From UBA4735 sp035935465 (GTDB lineage: Bacteria > Chloroflexota > Limnocylindria > P2-11E): a DNA stretch of 39,883 nucleotides. The position numbers were made by a program, and so were the translations under genes. Location: assembly GCA_035935465.1 (NCBI GenBank), contig DASYXA010000120.1:1-39883 (forward strand). Direction: 5' to 3'. The notes beneath the pieces were generated by a model that saw nothing but the letters and a program-made list of their open reading frames with translations, did not search any database and was not told the origin of the DNA. Below, one piece after another: positions 23,775 to 31,616 of this stretch. Numbering within the stretch: the stretch's first letter is position 1; each line of letters starts with the position of its first letter.

Positions 23775-26474
23775 TCACTCCTCGCGAAGGAGCTCGACCG
23801 GGCGGAGCCGCCCGAGCGCCGCACTCCCAGCAACGACCGCGCCGGCCGTCCCCGCGAGCACGAGCGCCGCGATGGTGAGCAGCCCGGGGCCGGCGATCTC
23901 GGGCAAGGTCGGGGGGATCACGAACAGCGGGGCGAGAATCTGCACGAATAGGGTCGCCATGCCGGTCCCGACCACCGCCCCGACGGCCAGGCCGATGGCC
24001 GCCACGAGCGCGGCCTCGCTCGCGAGCAGCCGCCGGAGCTCGGCCGCGCTCAGGCCGATCGCGCGCAGGGTGACGTACTCCTTGCGCCGGCCGGCGACCG
24101 TGGCGGTGACGAAGATGGCGGCAGCCGCCGCGCTCATCAGCGCGGTGACGGTGAGCTCGATCGTGCCGAGGCCTCGCAGGTCCAGCGCGGCCAGCGACGA
24201 CTGGTCCTGATTGAACGCCTCGGCGGTCGTCAGAACGAGGAGCGCGCCCGCGCCGGGGAGCGCGCGAAGCCGCGCCGCCGCCGCGCCGACCTGCGAGGCG
24301 TCGGCGCTGGCGGCCGCTAGAAGGAAGAACGACGCGTCGGTCCGGCCGGTCGCCGCGAGCACCGCGCCGCGCGCGGCGATGAGATCGACGCCCTGCGGGA
24401 AGCCCGGCACGTTCGTGAACAGCCCAACCGCGTGGAATGTCAGCGGCACGAGCGAGCCGTCCGCGCGCGGAAGCCGGATCGCGACGCGATCGCCCGGCAG
24501 GATGTTGAACGTCTTGGCGAGCTCGTCGGAGATGAGGATCGCTGTCGGGTCGGCGGCGAGCGCGTTCATCGCGCCGCCGGCGCTCGGCGGCGTGAAGAAC
24601 GAATCCGCCGGCCGCGCGATGGCCGCGAACGCGGTCGGATCGATGGCCGCGAGCGACCGGGTGTCAGCGCCGACCCGCGCGTCGAGCTGGAGTACGCCCG
24701 TGACGGCGGTGACCCCGGGCACCGCGAGCGTCGCGGTGTCGCCGACGGCCCGCGCGGCCCGCAGGCTCGGAGTGACCCGGAGGTCGCCGCCGACTACGTA
24801 GCGGGCGTCGGTGCGCTGATGCTGCTCGTATGTGGCGACGAACAGCGCCAGGCTCACCCCGAAGGCGACCGCCAGTGAGAGCGCGATCAGGCCCGCGGCG
24901 AACGGGCGCGCCCGGCGCGCGAGCGCCCGCCGGGTCAGTCCACCCACGACCGGGCCGAACCGCCGGTCCAGGCCCGGGCGCCGTCGCGCCACGGCGAGGA
25001 TCGCCCGCACGAGCAGCAGGGTGAGCCCTGCCCAGAGGAACAACGGCGCGAGCAGGGTGTAGAAGGACAGCGACACCGACTGGCCTTCCGCGGCGGTGGG
25101 CTTGAATCCGCCGGCCAGGCTGGTGATGAGCTGGATGGCGGCGGCCAGGACTAGGAACAGGACGTCGAGGCGCGCCCGAGCCCAGAGCGGCGGAGCGCCG
25201 GCCGGCGCGAGCTCGCGCCGCTCGGCGGTGGCATCGCGCAGGAGCGCGATCCGGCGCGGCAGGTACAGGGCGACGGCGGTGGTGAGGAAGCCGACGACGA
25301 CCGCGAGCGCCGCGGAGCCGGCGACCGTCGCCGCGCCCGCGCCCGCCGGGACGAACGTTCCGAACAGCAGCCGGTGCACCACCGCCGCGAGGATCAGGCC
25401 GGCGGCGGCACCCAGGACACCGACGAGCGCGGCTTCGACCGCGAGGCCGCGGATGAGATCGGCTGGACCGGCGCCGCGCGCGCGGAGCGTCGCGAGCTCG
25501 CGACGCTCCGCTTCGGCGAGCAGGCCGGCGGCGTAGTGGGCCAGGTACGCGGCGAGCAGGACGCCCGGGATGCCGAGGAACAGGAACAGGATCTTGGCCA
25601 GCGTGATGTCGCTGCCGGCCGCGGTCAGCGTGTCCGAGACGTTGTCGATCACGGTCGTGTCGCCCGGCGCGAATCGCTCGACCGTGCGCCGGAGGGCCGT
25701 CGCGCGGGTGAGCGCAGCCGCCGGATCGACCGAGGTGTAGCGGTCGCGATCGGTGCGGACGTGCAGCTCGACGACCGGCGCGGTCCGCAGCGACGGCGCC
25801 GCCGCGGCGGCGTCGAGCCGCAGCGCCGGCCGGACGACGCCGGCGAAGGTGGCCTGATCGACGATCACGACGTTCGCGACCGGCGCGAACTCACCGCGCG
25901 TGTCGGGCGACCGGCTGGCGAACAGCGGGCCAGCGGCCGCGAGATCGGCGATCCCGCTCACCGCGAGATCGACCGGCGTCGTGCGCCCGGGGATCCGCAC
26001 CGCGACGTGCCCGCCCGGCCCGACCCCGAGCGCGCGCGCGGCGTCGGCGCTGAGCACGGCACCGCCGGGGTTGAAGCCACCGGACACCAGGCGAACGAGG
26101 CTGAAGTCACGGAGGTAGGAGGGATCGAGCGCGAACAGGGCGGTCGGGCCGGTCGACGACGTGCCGCCGGATGCGAGCGCGCCGGCGCCGAGGTCGACCG
26201 AGGCGAACGGGTCGGCGGCGGTCACCCCTGGCACCCCGAGGATCGCCGCCCGCAGGGTCGCGAGCGACGGGCCGGTCGTCCCGATCGGGGCGGTCAGCCC
26301 GACCTGGAGGTCGATCGGCACCGGGGCGAGTGCCCGCGCGGTCATCAGGCCGGCCGAACCGTCGACGAACGCCGCGACGCTCGCGAACAGCGCGACGGCC
26401 AGGGCCACGCCGACCGAGGAGGCGAGCGTCCGCAGCGGCTGGCGCAGCAGCGAGCGGAGGCTATACGAACGCAT
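23775..26474 (-). CDS. FtsX-type ABC transporter permease (two-module)
   Basis: An 899-residue permease of the FtsX/MacB/LolE superfamily. A basic start (R-S-L-L-R-Q-P-L-R-T) and first helix lead into a large extracytoplasmic domain (about residues 40-265). A three- to four-helix FtsX block follows (about 270-420, with R-R-E-L-A-T-L-R-A-R-G). Further helices and a second extracytoplasmic domain (about 540-740) precede a final FtsX block (about 770-890, with R-K-E-Y-V-T-L-R-A-I-G-L). The duplicated layout is typical of large lipoprotein or peptide-export permeases. ATG 26474 overlaps the upstream ATPase by 14 bp. Together with two ATPases and a lipoprotein it forms a MacB/LolCDE-like envelope transporter. 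The substrate is unknown. Confidence 0.85.
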   Translation of the reverse strand: MRSYSLRSLLRQPLRTLASSVGVALAVALFASVAAFVDGSAGLMTARALAPVPIDLQVGLTAPIGTTGPSLATLRAAILGVPGVTAADPFASVDLGAGALASGGTSSTGPTALFALDPSYLRDFSLVRLVSGGFNPGGAVLSADAARALGVGPGGHVAVRIPGRTTPVDLAVSGIADLAAAGPLFASRSPDTRGEFAPVANVVIVDQATFAGVVRPALRLDAAAAAPSLRTAPVVELHVRTDRDRYTSVDPAAALTRATALRRTVERFAPGDTTVIDNVSDTLTAAGSDITLAKILFLFLGIPGVLLAAYLAHYAAGLLAEAERRELATLRARGAGPADLIRGLAVEAALVGVLGAAAGLILAAVVHRLLFGTFVPAGAGAATVAGSAALAVVVGFLTTAVALYLPRRIALLRDATAERRELAPAGAPPLWARARLDVLFLVLAAAIQLITSLAGGFKPTAAEGQSVSLSFYTLLAPLFLWAGLTLLLVRAILAVARRRPGLDRRFGPVVGGLTRRALARRARPFAAGLIALSLAVAFGVSLALFVATYEQHQRTDARYVVGGDLRVTPSLRAARAVGDTATLAVPGVTAVTGVLQLDARVGADTRSLAAIDPTAFAAIARPADSFFTPPSAGGAMNALAADPTAILISDELAKTFNILPGDRVAIRLPRADGSLVPLTFHAVGLFTNVPGFPQGVDLIAARGAVLAATGRTDASFFLLAAASADASQVGAAAARLRALPGAGALLVLTTAEAFNQDQSSLAALDLRGLGTIELTVTALMSAAAAAIFVTATVAGRRKEYVTLRAIGLSAAELRRLLASEAALVAAIGLAVGAVVGTGMATLFVQILAPLFVIPPTLPEIAGPGLLTIAALVLAGTAGAVVAGSAALGRLRPVELLREE

Positions 26475-27168
26475 TGGCTGTCCGGACGGCCGCGATCGGC
26501 GCGCCTTCGGCGCGCACGAGGCCGTCGCTCAGGCGGACGATCCGATCGAGCCGGCCGGCGACGGCGCGATCGTGGGTCACGACGATGAGCGTCGCCCCGC
26601 GGTCGCGGTGGATCTGCTGGAGCAGGTCCATCGCCGCGGCCGAGGCGGCGCTGTCGAGCTCGCCGGTCGGCTCGTCGGCGAGGATCAGCCGTGGCTCGTG
26701 CACGAGCGCCCGGGCGATACCGACGCGCTGGCGCTGCCCGCCCGAGAGCTGGTCCGGAAGCTTGTCGATGTGGCTCCCAAGGCCGAGGGCGGCGAGGATC
26801 TCGCGCGCCCGGTCCGGGTCACTGCGGCCGAGCAGGGCGAGCGGCAGGTCGACGTTCTCGACCGCCGTGAGGAACGGGATGAGGTCCGCGGATTGGAAGA
26901 TGAGGCCCACGGCCTCGCGCCGGAACGCGGTCCGCGCCGCGTCGTCGAGCGCGGTGATCTCGGTGTCCCCGACCACGATCGTGCCCGCGGTGGGCGGCTC
27001 GAGCCCGGCGATCAGGCCGAGCAGGGTCGACTTGCCACAACCGCTCGGTCCCATGACCGCGACCGACTCGCCCGAGGCGACGTCCAGGTCGATGCCGCGG
27101 AGTGCCTCGACCAGGCCGAACCCGGCGCGGTAGTGCTTCACGATGCCGCTGATCCGGACGGCCGTCAT
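26461..27168 (-). CDS. ABC transporter ATP-binding protein (LolD/MacB-like)
   Basis: A 235-residue ATPase. Walker A is residues 40-48 (G-P-S-G-C-G-K-S-T), the Q-loop is in G-L-I-F-Q-S-A-D-L-I-P-F, the signature is L-S-G-G-Q-R-Q-R, Walker B is L-I-L-A-D-E-P-T-G-E-L-D, and the H-loop is V-V-T-H-D. All are intact. The A-D-E-P-T-G-x-L-D motif is typical of the LolD/FtsE/MacB group that pairs with FtsX-type permeases. ATG 27168 overlaps the preceding ATPase stop (ATGA). A longer open frame in this phase extends to 27876 but runs inside the neighbouring ATPase gene. Confidence 0.9.
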   Translation of the reverse strand: MTAVRISGIVKHYRAGFGLVEALRGIDLDVASGESVAVMGPSGCGKSTLLGLIAGLEPPTAGTIVVGDTEITALDDAARTAFRREAVGLIFQSADLIPFLTAVENVDLPLALLGRSDPDRAREILAALGLGSHIDKLPDQLSGGQRQRVGIARALVHEPRLILADEPTGELDSAASAAAMDLLQQIHRDRGATLIVVTHDRAVAGRLDRIVRLSDGLVRAEGAPIAAVRTANAFV

Positions 27169-27851
27169 GCCGCCGCGACCACGCCGTCGATGACCGCGAG
27201 ACGCGTGTCGGCGCGCGCCGCCACGAGCGGGTCGTGGGTCACCAGCAGGACCGTGAGGCTCCTTCTGGTCCAGAGCCGCTCGAGCACGTCGAGGACGCGG
27301 CCCGCGGTCGCGCTGTCGAGCTCGCCGGTGAGCTCGTCGGCGAGGAGGACGTCCGGCTCGTTGGCAAGGGCTACGGCCAGCGCGACGCGCTGGGCCTCGC
27401 CGCCCGAGAGCTGACGGGGATAGTGCTCGGTCCGGTCGCTCACCCCGACCGCCTCCAGGAGCGCGGCGGCCCGCGACGCGCTGGACGGCGCGCCGCCGAA
27501 GGCCATCGCCGCGCGCACGTTCTCGCGCGCGGTGAGGAACGGGATGAGGTTGCCGCTCTGGAACACGATCCCGATCCGCCGCCCGCGGATCCGGCTTCGC
27601 GCCGCCTCGTCGAGCCGGCCGATGTCCTGGCCGTCGAGAATGACCTGACCGGCGGACGGGACCGCGAGTCCGGCGATGAGCGCGAGCAGCGTCGACTTGC
27701 CGCTGCCGGAAGGCCCGATCAGGCTGGTCACGCTGCCGCGCGCGAGATCGAGGTCGGTGCCCCGGAGGGCGACGGTCTCGACCTCGCCCTCGCGGTAGAT
27801 CTTGAACACGTCGCGCACCCGCACGAGTGGCACCGCGGCCGCGTCGCTCAC
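27165..27851 (-). CDS. ABC transporter ATP-binding protein (second, LolD-like)
   Basis: A 228-residue ATPase. Walker A is residues 46-54 (G-P-S-G-S-G-K-S-T), the Q-loop is G-I-V-F-Q-S-G-N-L-I-P-F, the signature L-S-G-G-E-A-Q-R, and the H-loop V-T-H-D. Walker B reads V-L-L-A-D-E-L-T-G-E-L-D, with Leu where this group usually has Pro; the catalytic Glu is kept. It starts at GTG 27851 in a GTGA overlap with the lipoprotein gene. Having two different ATPases for one double-size permease suggests an asymmetric ATPase pair, unlike the usual homodimer of LolD or MacB. This is inference from gene content. Confidence 0.88.
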   Translation of the reverse strand: MSDAAAVPLVRVRDVFKIYREGEVETVALRGTDLDLARGSVTSLIGPSGSGKSTLLALIAGLAVPSAGQVILDGQDIGRLDEAARSRIRGRRIGIVFQSGNLIPFLTARENVRAAMAFGGAPSSASRAAALLEAVGVSDRTEHYPRQLSGGEAQRVALAVALANEPDVLLADELTGELDSATAGRVLDVLERLWTRRSLTVLLVTHDPLVAARADTRLAVIDGVVAAA

Positions 27852-28426
27852 ATCCAGCGGAAGGTGAGCGCGACATCGTCGGCGCCCTGCGGGTCGTACT
27901 GGCTGGCGGTGATCCCGTAGGTCAGGACCGCGACCTTCGTGGGGTCCTTGGCGATGTAGTACCGGGCGGTCATGAGCTGCACCGGCTTGCCGGTCACCGC
28001 GCTCGTGCCCGCGGTCCAGGTGTAGACGAGCTTCGTCGCTCGGCGGCTGCCCAACTGGATCGCCGCCGGACCGCCGACGAGCTGGAATCCGGCCAGGCTA
28101 GAACGCAGCACGGCGAGATCCGCGGCCGCGAGGGCCGCAGGATCAAGACTGGTCCCGGTGCGCACGGCGACCTCGAGCCGCTCCTGTGGTCCGACGAACG
28201 AGGCGCTGCCGTCGGCGTTCGCGGTCATCTGTCCCGGCGCGTCGACCCGGTACCCAGCCCGCGCGTCGGTGTAGGAGATCGCCGGCGCCTCACCGTTGTT
28301 CGCCTCACCTGCCGGTGCCGCGGCCGGTGCCCGCCCGGCGGTCCGGGCGGCGGGCACCGCCGTGCCGCCGCAGGCGGTCGCGGCCACTGCGACGACGAGG
28401 AGGACGGTGTTGATCGGGGCTCGCAT
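27848..28426 (-). CDS. Lipoprotein heading the ABC transporter operon
   Basis: A 192-residue protein with a lipoprotein signal: hydrophobic core, then A-A-T-A-C-G-G with Cys19 as predicted lipidation site. An Ala/Pro-rich linker (about residues 20-45) follows. The globular domain (about 48-192) begins Y-T-D-A-R-A-G-Y-R-V-D-A-P-G-Q-M. It has alternating strands such as R-A-T-K-L-V-Y-T-W-T-A and Q-L-M-T-A-R-Y-Y-I, resembling PsbP/Mog1-like lipoproteins that start with Y-x-x-x-x-x-G-F-S-(F/I)-x-(Y/L)-P. It is coupled to the ATPases by GTGA, so it probably works with the transporter on the outer face. The predicted promoter is leaderless and overlapped by a response-regulator-type direct repeat. 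Confidence 0.75.
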   Translation of the reverse strand: MRAPINTVLLVVAVAATACGGTAVPAARTAGRAPAAAPAGEANNGEAPAISYTDARAGYRVDAPGQMTANADGSASFVGPQERLEVAVRTGTSLDPAALAAADLAVLRSSLAGFQLVGGPAAIQLGSRRATKLVYTWTAGTSAVTGKPVQLMTARYYIAKDPTKVAVLTYGITASQYDPQGADDVALTFRWM

Positions 28427-28432
28427 GCGGCC

Positions 28433-28438
28433 ACTCTG
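28433..28438 (-). promoter_or_regulatory. -10-like box before the lipoprotein/ABC operon
   Basis: On the minus strand CAGAGT is followed by 6 nt (GGCCGC) and ATG 28426, the same spacing as other leaderless starts here. The first base deviates from TAGNNT. The response-regulator-type repeat at 28449-28466 covers its -23 to -40 region. Confidence 0.35.
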
Positions 28439-28448
28439 GCGGCCGTAT

Positions 28449-28466
28449 CTGAAGCGCGGCTAAACC
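28449..28466 (+). promoter_or_regulatory. OmpR/PhoB-type direct repeat before the lipoprotein/ABC operon
   Basis: CTGAAGC, 4 bp, CTAAACC (11-bp period), matching the CTGAACG/CTAAACG repeats at 19266 and 30564. It lies between the kinase gene's stop and the lipoprotein start. This places it at the -35 region of the predicted leaderless promoter, a position used by activating response regulators. Confidence 0.45.
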
Positions 28467-28480
28467 GCGCCGGGCAGTGG

Positions 28481-29869
28481 TCAGCCGGGAAGGAAGAACC
28501 GGAACCGCGCGCCCGGCTGATGGCTCGCCACCAGCTCGATCCGTCCGCCGTGCGCGGCGATGACTCCCGCGCTGAGCGCGAGGCCGAGCCCCGCGCCGCC
28601 GCGCTCGCGCGTCCGCGCGCTGTCCGGCCGCGCGAAGCGCCGGAACAGGAGCGCCCGGTGCTCGGGCGCGATGCCCGGCCCGCGGTCCGACACCGCGATC
28701 CACCACCCGCCGCCCTCGCCCGTCGCCATCAGCGTGACCGCGGTCTCCGGCGGTGCGTAGCGGATCGCGTTGTCGATCAAGTTGTCGAGGACCCGCCGGA
28801 TCAGTGCCGGCTCGGCCCGCACCGTCCCCCAGTCCGGCGCCTCCACGTCGAGCCGCACGCCGCGGTCCACGGCCGCCGGGCGCCACCGCGCCGCGGCCTC
28901 ATGGAGCAGGTCCGCCACGTCGACGGGCTCGGCCCGCGGCCTGAGGCTGCCGGCATCGGCGCGCGCGAGCACGAGGAGCTGGTCGGCCAGGCGGGTGAGG
29001 TGGACGACCTCCCCGCGGAGGGCACCGAGGGTCTCCCGATACTCGGGTCCGGTGCGATCGCGGGTGAGCGCGACGTCGAGATCGGTGCGCATCAGCGCGA
29101 GCGGCGCGCGGAGCTCATGTGAGGCGTCGGCCGTGAAACGCCGGAGGCTCTCGAAGCTCGCCTCGAGCCGCGCGAGCATCTCGTTGAACGTGTCGACGAG
29201 CTCGCCGAGCTCGTCATCGGGCACCGGCACCGTCACCCGCCGGTGGAGATCACGCTCGCCGAGGGACCGGGCGACTGCGGCGATGGTCCGGACCGGGCGC
29301 AGGATCCGGCCAGCGAGCCAGTACGACAGCGCGCCGCCGGTGACCAGCAGCGCGAGCGAAACGCCCGCGAGCAAGAGCGCGGTGCGGCGCAGGGTCGCAT
29401 CGAGCTCGCCGACGGGCCGGCTGATCACGAGCACCGCCGCCCGCGGGCCGCCGCTCAGCGGGTCGGCGATCGCGCGCCGGGCATTCCCGCGCGTGTCGGT
29501 CACGTCGGCCCAGGCGCGCCCGCTTGTCCGCGCGGTCGCGGCCAGGCCGATGAGCGTGTCCGCGGCCAGCGGCTGAGCCGCGGTCTGGGTCAGCACGCCG
29601 TCCGGTCCGACGATCGCGCTCTCGACGGTGACCCCGCCCGCCGACTCGCCGGAGGCCTCGGCGGTCGGGAGGGCGAGGGTGCCGTTGAGGTCCTCGATGC
29701 TCGAGGCCACCGCGAGCGCCTGGGCGGTGAGCCCGGCGTCGACGTCGCTGCGCTGGGCGTACGCGAGCGACCCGACGAGGGCGGCGCCGGCGATGAGCAG
29801 CGCCGCCGCGAGCACGCCGAGCGACACCAGGGTGAGCCGCGCGCGGGTGCTGCGGAGTCCGCGGTTCAC
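28481..29869 (-). CDS. Sensor histidine kinase with HAMP domain
   Basis: A 462-residue kinase with two transmembrane helices (about residues 13-35 and 165-185) flanking an extracytoplasmic sensor domain of about 130 residues. A HAMP domain (about 185-240, with L-A-G-R-I-L-R-P-V-R-T) follows. The H-box is H251 in F-T-A-D-A-S-H-E-L-R-A-P-L, then N-box (D-N-L-I-D-N-A-I-R-Y), G1 (D-R-G-P-G-I-A) and G2 (G-G-A-G-L-G-L-A-L). G1 has R for the usual T, and G2 has an extra Ala before the Gly-Leu-Gly core. It starts at GTG 29869 immediately after the response-regulator stop, in the same operon. Downstream lies the lipoprotein/ABC operon, its likely target. Confidence 0.9.
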   Translation of the reverse strand: MNRGLRSTRARLTLVSLGVLAAALLIAGAALVGSLAYAQRSDVDAGLTAQALAVASSIEDLNGTLALPTAEASGESAGGVTVESAIVGPDGVLTQTAAQPLAADTLIGLAATARTSGRAWADVTDTRGNARRAIADPLSGGPRAAVLVISRPVGELDATLRRTALLLAGVSLALLVTGGALSYWLAGRILRPVRTIAAVARSLGERDLHRRVTVPVPDDELGELVDTFNEMLARLEASFESLRRFTADASHELRAPLALMRTDLDVALTRDRTGPEYRETLGALRGEVVHLTRLADQLLVLARADAGSLRPRAEPVDVADLLHEAAARWRPAAVDRGVRLDVEAPDWGTVRAEPALIRRVLDNLIDNAIRYAPPETAVTLMATGEGGGWWIAVSDRGPGIAPEHRALLFRRFARPDSARTRERGGAGLGLALSAGVIAAHGGRIELVASHQPGARFRFFLPG

Positions 29870-30541
29870 CTACTCGTCGGCGTAGCGGTAGCCCGAGCCG
29901 CGCACGGTGACGATCGGATCGCCGCCCCCGGCGTCGCCGATCTTGCGGCGGATCCGCCCGATGTAGACCTCGATGAGATTGCGGCCGCCGTCGAATTCGT
30001 AGTCCCAGACGCTCTCCAGGATCTGCGACCGCGTGACCACGCGGCCGCGGTTCAGGAGCAGGTGCTCCAGGATCGCGAACTCCTTCGCCGTCAGCTCGAC
30101 GGGCTTCCCGGCTACGCGGAGGACGTGCGCGCCCGTGTCGAGGTCGACCGGGCCGGCGGACAGCGAGGCCGACCGATCGGGCAGGTGCCGTCGCGCGAGG
30201 GCGCGGATCCGCGCGATCAGCTCGCGCAGCGCGAACGGCTTCACCAGATAGTCGTCGGCGCCCGCCTCGAGGCCGCGTACACGGTCGTCCACCGCGTCGC
30301 GCCCGGTGAGCATGAGGACCGGGGTCTTGATCCGCCGGTCGCGGAGCCGCCGGCAGACCTCGAAGCCGTCGAGCTTGGGGAGCATCACGTCGAGCACGAC
30401 GACGTCGTAGGGTGTCGCCAGCGCTCCGGCCAGCCCTTCGTCGCCGTCGTGGACCGCGTCGACCGCCAGACCGGCTTCTTCCAATCCGCGCCGCAGGCTG
30501 ACGGCGAGTCGCCGGTCGTCCTCGACGATCAGGATCCTCAC
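29870..30541 (-). CDS. OmpR-family response regulator
   Basis: A 223-residue response regulator: E-D-D at residues 7-9, phospho-acceptor D51 in V-V-V-L-D-V-M-L-P, and K100 in Y-L-V-K-P-F. The winged helix (about residues 125-220) has E-L-T-A-K-E-F-A-I-L, R-S-Q-I-L-E-S-V-W-D, I-G-R-I-R-R-K-I and G-S-G-Y-R-Y. GTG 30541 begins M-R-I-L-I-V-E-D, the standard start, with GGAG only 2 nt before it. The kinase follows with no gap. A heptamer direct repeat sits 23-40 bp upstream, so autoregulation is likely. Divergent from two tiny secreted protein genes. Confidence 0.92.
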   Translation of the reverse strand: MRILIVEDDRRLAVSLRRGLEEAGLAVDAVHDGDEGLAGALATPYDVVVLDVMLPKLDGFEVCRRLRDRRIKTPVLMLTGRDAVDDRVRGLEAGADDYLVKPFALRELIARIRALARRHLPDRSASLSAGPVDLDTGAHVLRVAGKPVELTAKEFAILEHLLLNRGRVVTRSQILESVWDYEFDGGRNLIEVYIGRIRRKIGDAGGGDPIVTVRGSGYRYADE

Positions 30542-30563
30542 CGCTCCATCTTCTGTCGGATGG

Positions 30564-30581
30564 ATGAACGATATCTAAACG
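30564..30581 (+). promoter_or_regulatory. OmpR/PhoB-type direct repeat in the divergent promoter
   Basis: ATGAACG, 4 bp, CTAAACG (11-bp period). It sits 23-40 bp upstream of the response-regulator start and 80-97 bp upstream of the divergent small secreted protein. It closely matches the repeat at 19266. Confidence 0.5.
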
Positions 30582-30660
30582 CGACTCGGGCTTGGGCTTT
30601 ATCGCCCCGCCAGACACGCGGCCCAGGATCGGCGCAGCGAATAACGAATGGAGCACGGAC

Positions 30661-30888
30661 ATGAAGCGCATCCTTCCCGCCACCATCCTCGGCGCGATCC
30701 TCGCGATGGGGTCGTTCGGCGCGATCGCCGCCTACGCGGCGACTCCCGCGACCACCGGAGCCCCGATCGCCGCGGAGACCGGCTCGGGCACCGAGGCGGT
30801 CGAGGCCCCGGGCGACACCGGTCCCGACCTCCAGAGCGGCCTCCAGAGCACGTCGGACACGAACGGCGACTTCAACGGCGAGCAGTAG
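30661..30888 (+). CDS. Small secreted acidic protein A
   Basis: A 75-residue protein with a signal peptide (M-K-R, hydrophobic core, A-A-Y-A-A cleavage region near residue 26). The acidic mature part of about 49 residues is rich in Thr, Gly, Glu and Ser and ends T-N-G-D-F-N-G-E-Q. ATG 30661 has GGAG at 30651-30654 with a 6-7 nt spacer; the open frame's earlier TTG is unsupported. The mature part has no Cys and looks disordered. It shares signal-peptide layout and acidic F-x-G-(N)-E ending with the next gene. It is divergent from the two-component system and followed by a strong hairpin. Function is unknown. Confidence 0.8.
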   Translation: MKRILPATILGAILAMGSFGAIAAYAATPATTGAPIAAETGSGTEAVEAPGDTGPDLQSGLQSTSDTNGDFNGEQ

Positions 30889-30894
30889 TACGGT

Positions 30895-30930
30895 CGGCGG
30901 GTGTCCGGCCACGCCGGCCGACACCCGCCG
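30895..30930 (+). terminator. Hairpin after small secreted protein A
   Basis: A near-perfect stem (15 bp with one bulged C, loop ACGCC) lies just after the stop codon. Only a weak T stretch follows (CTTTAGG), so it may be an imperfect terminator or an RNA 3'-stabilising hairpin. Confidence 0.55.
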
Positions 30931-31024
30931 GGCCCCGCTTTAGGTGGGGTTCAGGTGCCCCGAGCACCATGGGAAGGCGTCCGCGAACGGCGGACCAGAA
31001 AAGACCATTGAAAGGACACCGATC

Positions 31025-31378
31025 ATGAAACGACTCCTCACTGTCGCCACGCTGAGCGCGCTGCTGGCCGTGGCGGCCTATGCCTCCGTGACCGCGCGCG
31101 CCGCGAGCGTCTCCCCGAGCCCCGCGGGCGTGATCGTCGAGCAGCCCTCGGCGCCGCCCCAGGCCACGACCGGGCCGCAGCCGCAGGGTCCGACCGGACC
31201 GAGCGACGGCACGGCCCCCGAGCCGGCCGAGTCGGCCGACACCGGATCGGCTGCCGAGCCGGTCGAGGCCGTCGAGAGCGGGACCACGACCGACCCGGCC
31301 GAACCGGCCGGTGATACCGGTCACGCTGACAGCCCCTCCGACTCGACCGCGGACCACCAGTTCGACGGCAACGAGTAG
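31025..31378 (+). CDS. Small secreted acidic protein B
   Basis: A 117-residue protein: signal peptide M-K-R-L-L-T-V-A-T-L-S-A-L-L-A-V ending T-A-R-A-A-S near residue 27. A Pro/Thr/Glu/Ala-rich acidic and probably disordered mature region follows, ending D-H-Q-F-D-G-N-E. ATG 31025 has GAAAGGA at 31010-31016 with an 8-nt spacer. The mature part has repeated T-G-(P/D) and E-P-(A/V)-E steps. It resembles protein A in signal peptide, composition and C-terminus but is longer. It is followed by a perfect hairpin. No family was recognised. Confidence 0.8.
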   Translation: MKRLLTVATLSALLAVAAYASVTARAASVSPSPAGVIVEQPSAPPQATTGPQPQGPTGPSDGTAPEPAESADTGSAAEPVEAVESGTTTDPAEPAGDTGHADSPSDSTADHQFDGNE

Positions 31379-31395
31379 CCGCTCCCACCCCACCA

Positions 31396-31431
31396 GCACG
31401 ATGCCCGGCCCGCTGTGGCCGGGCATCGTGC
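31396..31431 (+). terminator. Perfect hairpin terminator after small secreted protein B
   Basis: A perfect 15-bp stem (GCACGATGCCCGGCC and its complement) with a 6-nt loop, 17 bp after the stop codon. There is no T tract, so termination may rely on the hairpin itself or on Rho. Confidence 0.65.
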
Positions 31432-31574
31432 GGTGCGACGCTCGTCGCACTCGGCGCGGCCCGTCGTGCTCCTTGGACCGGTCCGGATCGCGTCGGTGGA
31501 GCACCGGCCGAGCGCTGTCCTCGGCAGCCTGCTCGGTGCCAGGTCGACCGGCGGGATTCGGGTCCGTTCCGCTC

Positions 31575-31603
31575 TTGACAAGGGTCCGTGGCGGGAGCAT
31601 CGT
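31575..31603 (+). promoter_or_regulatory. nrdJ promoter
   Basis: A perfect -35 TTGACA (31575-31580), a 17-bp spacer and a weak -10 CATCGT (31598-31603). The transcript would start near 31610, just before the NrdR boxes. The stretch from 31432 to 31574 shows no gene. Confidence 0.5.
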
Positions 31604-31616
31604 TCCCCCCCTGCGC

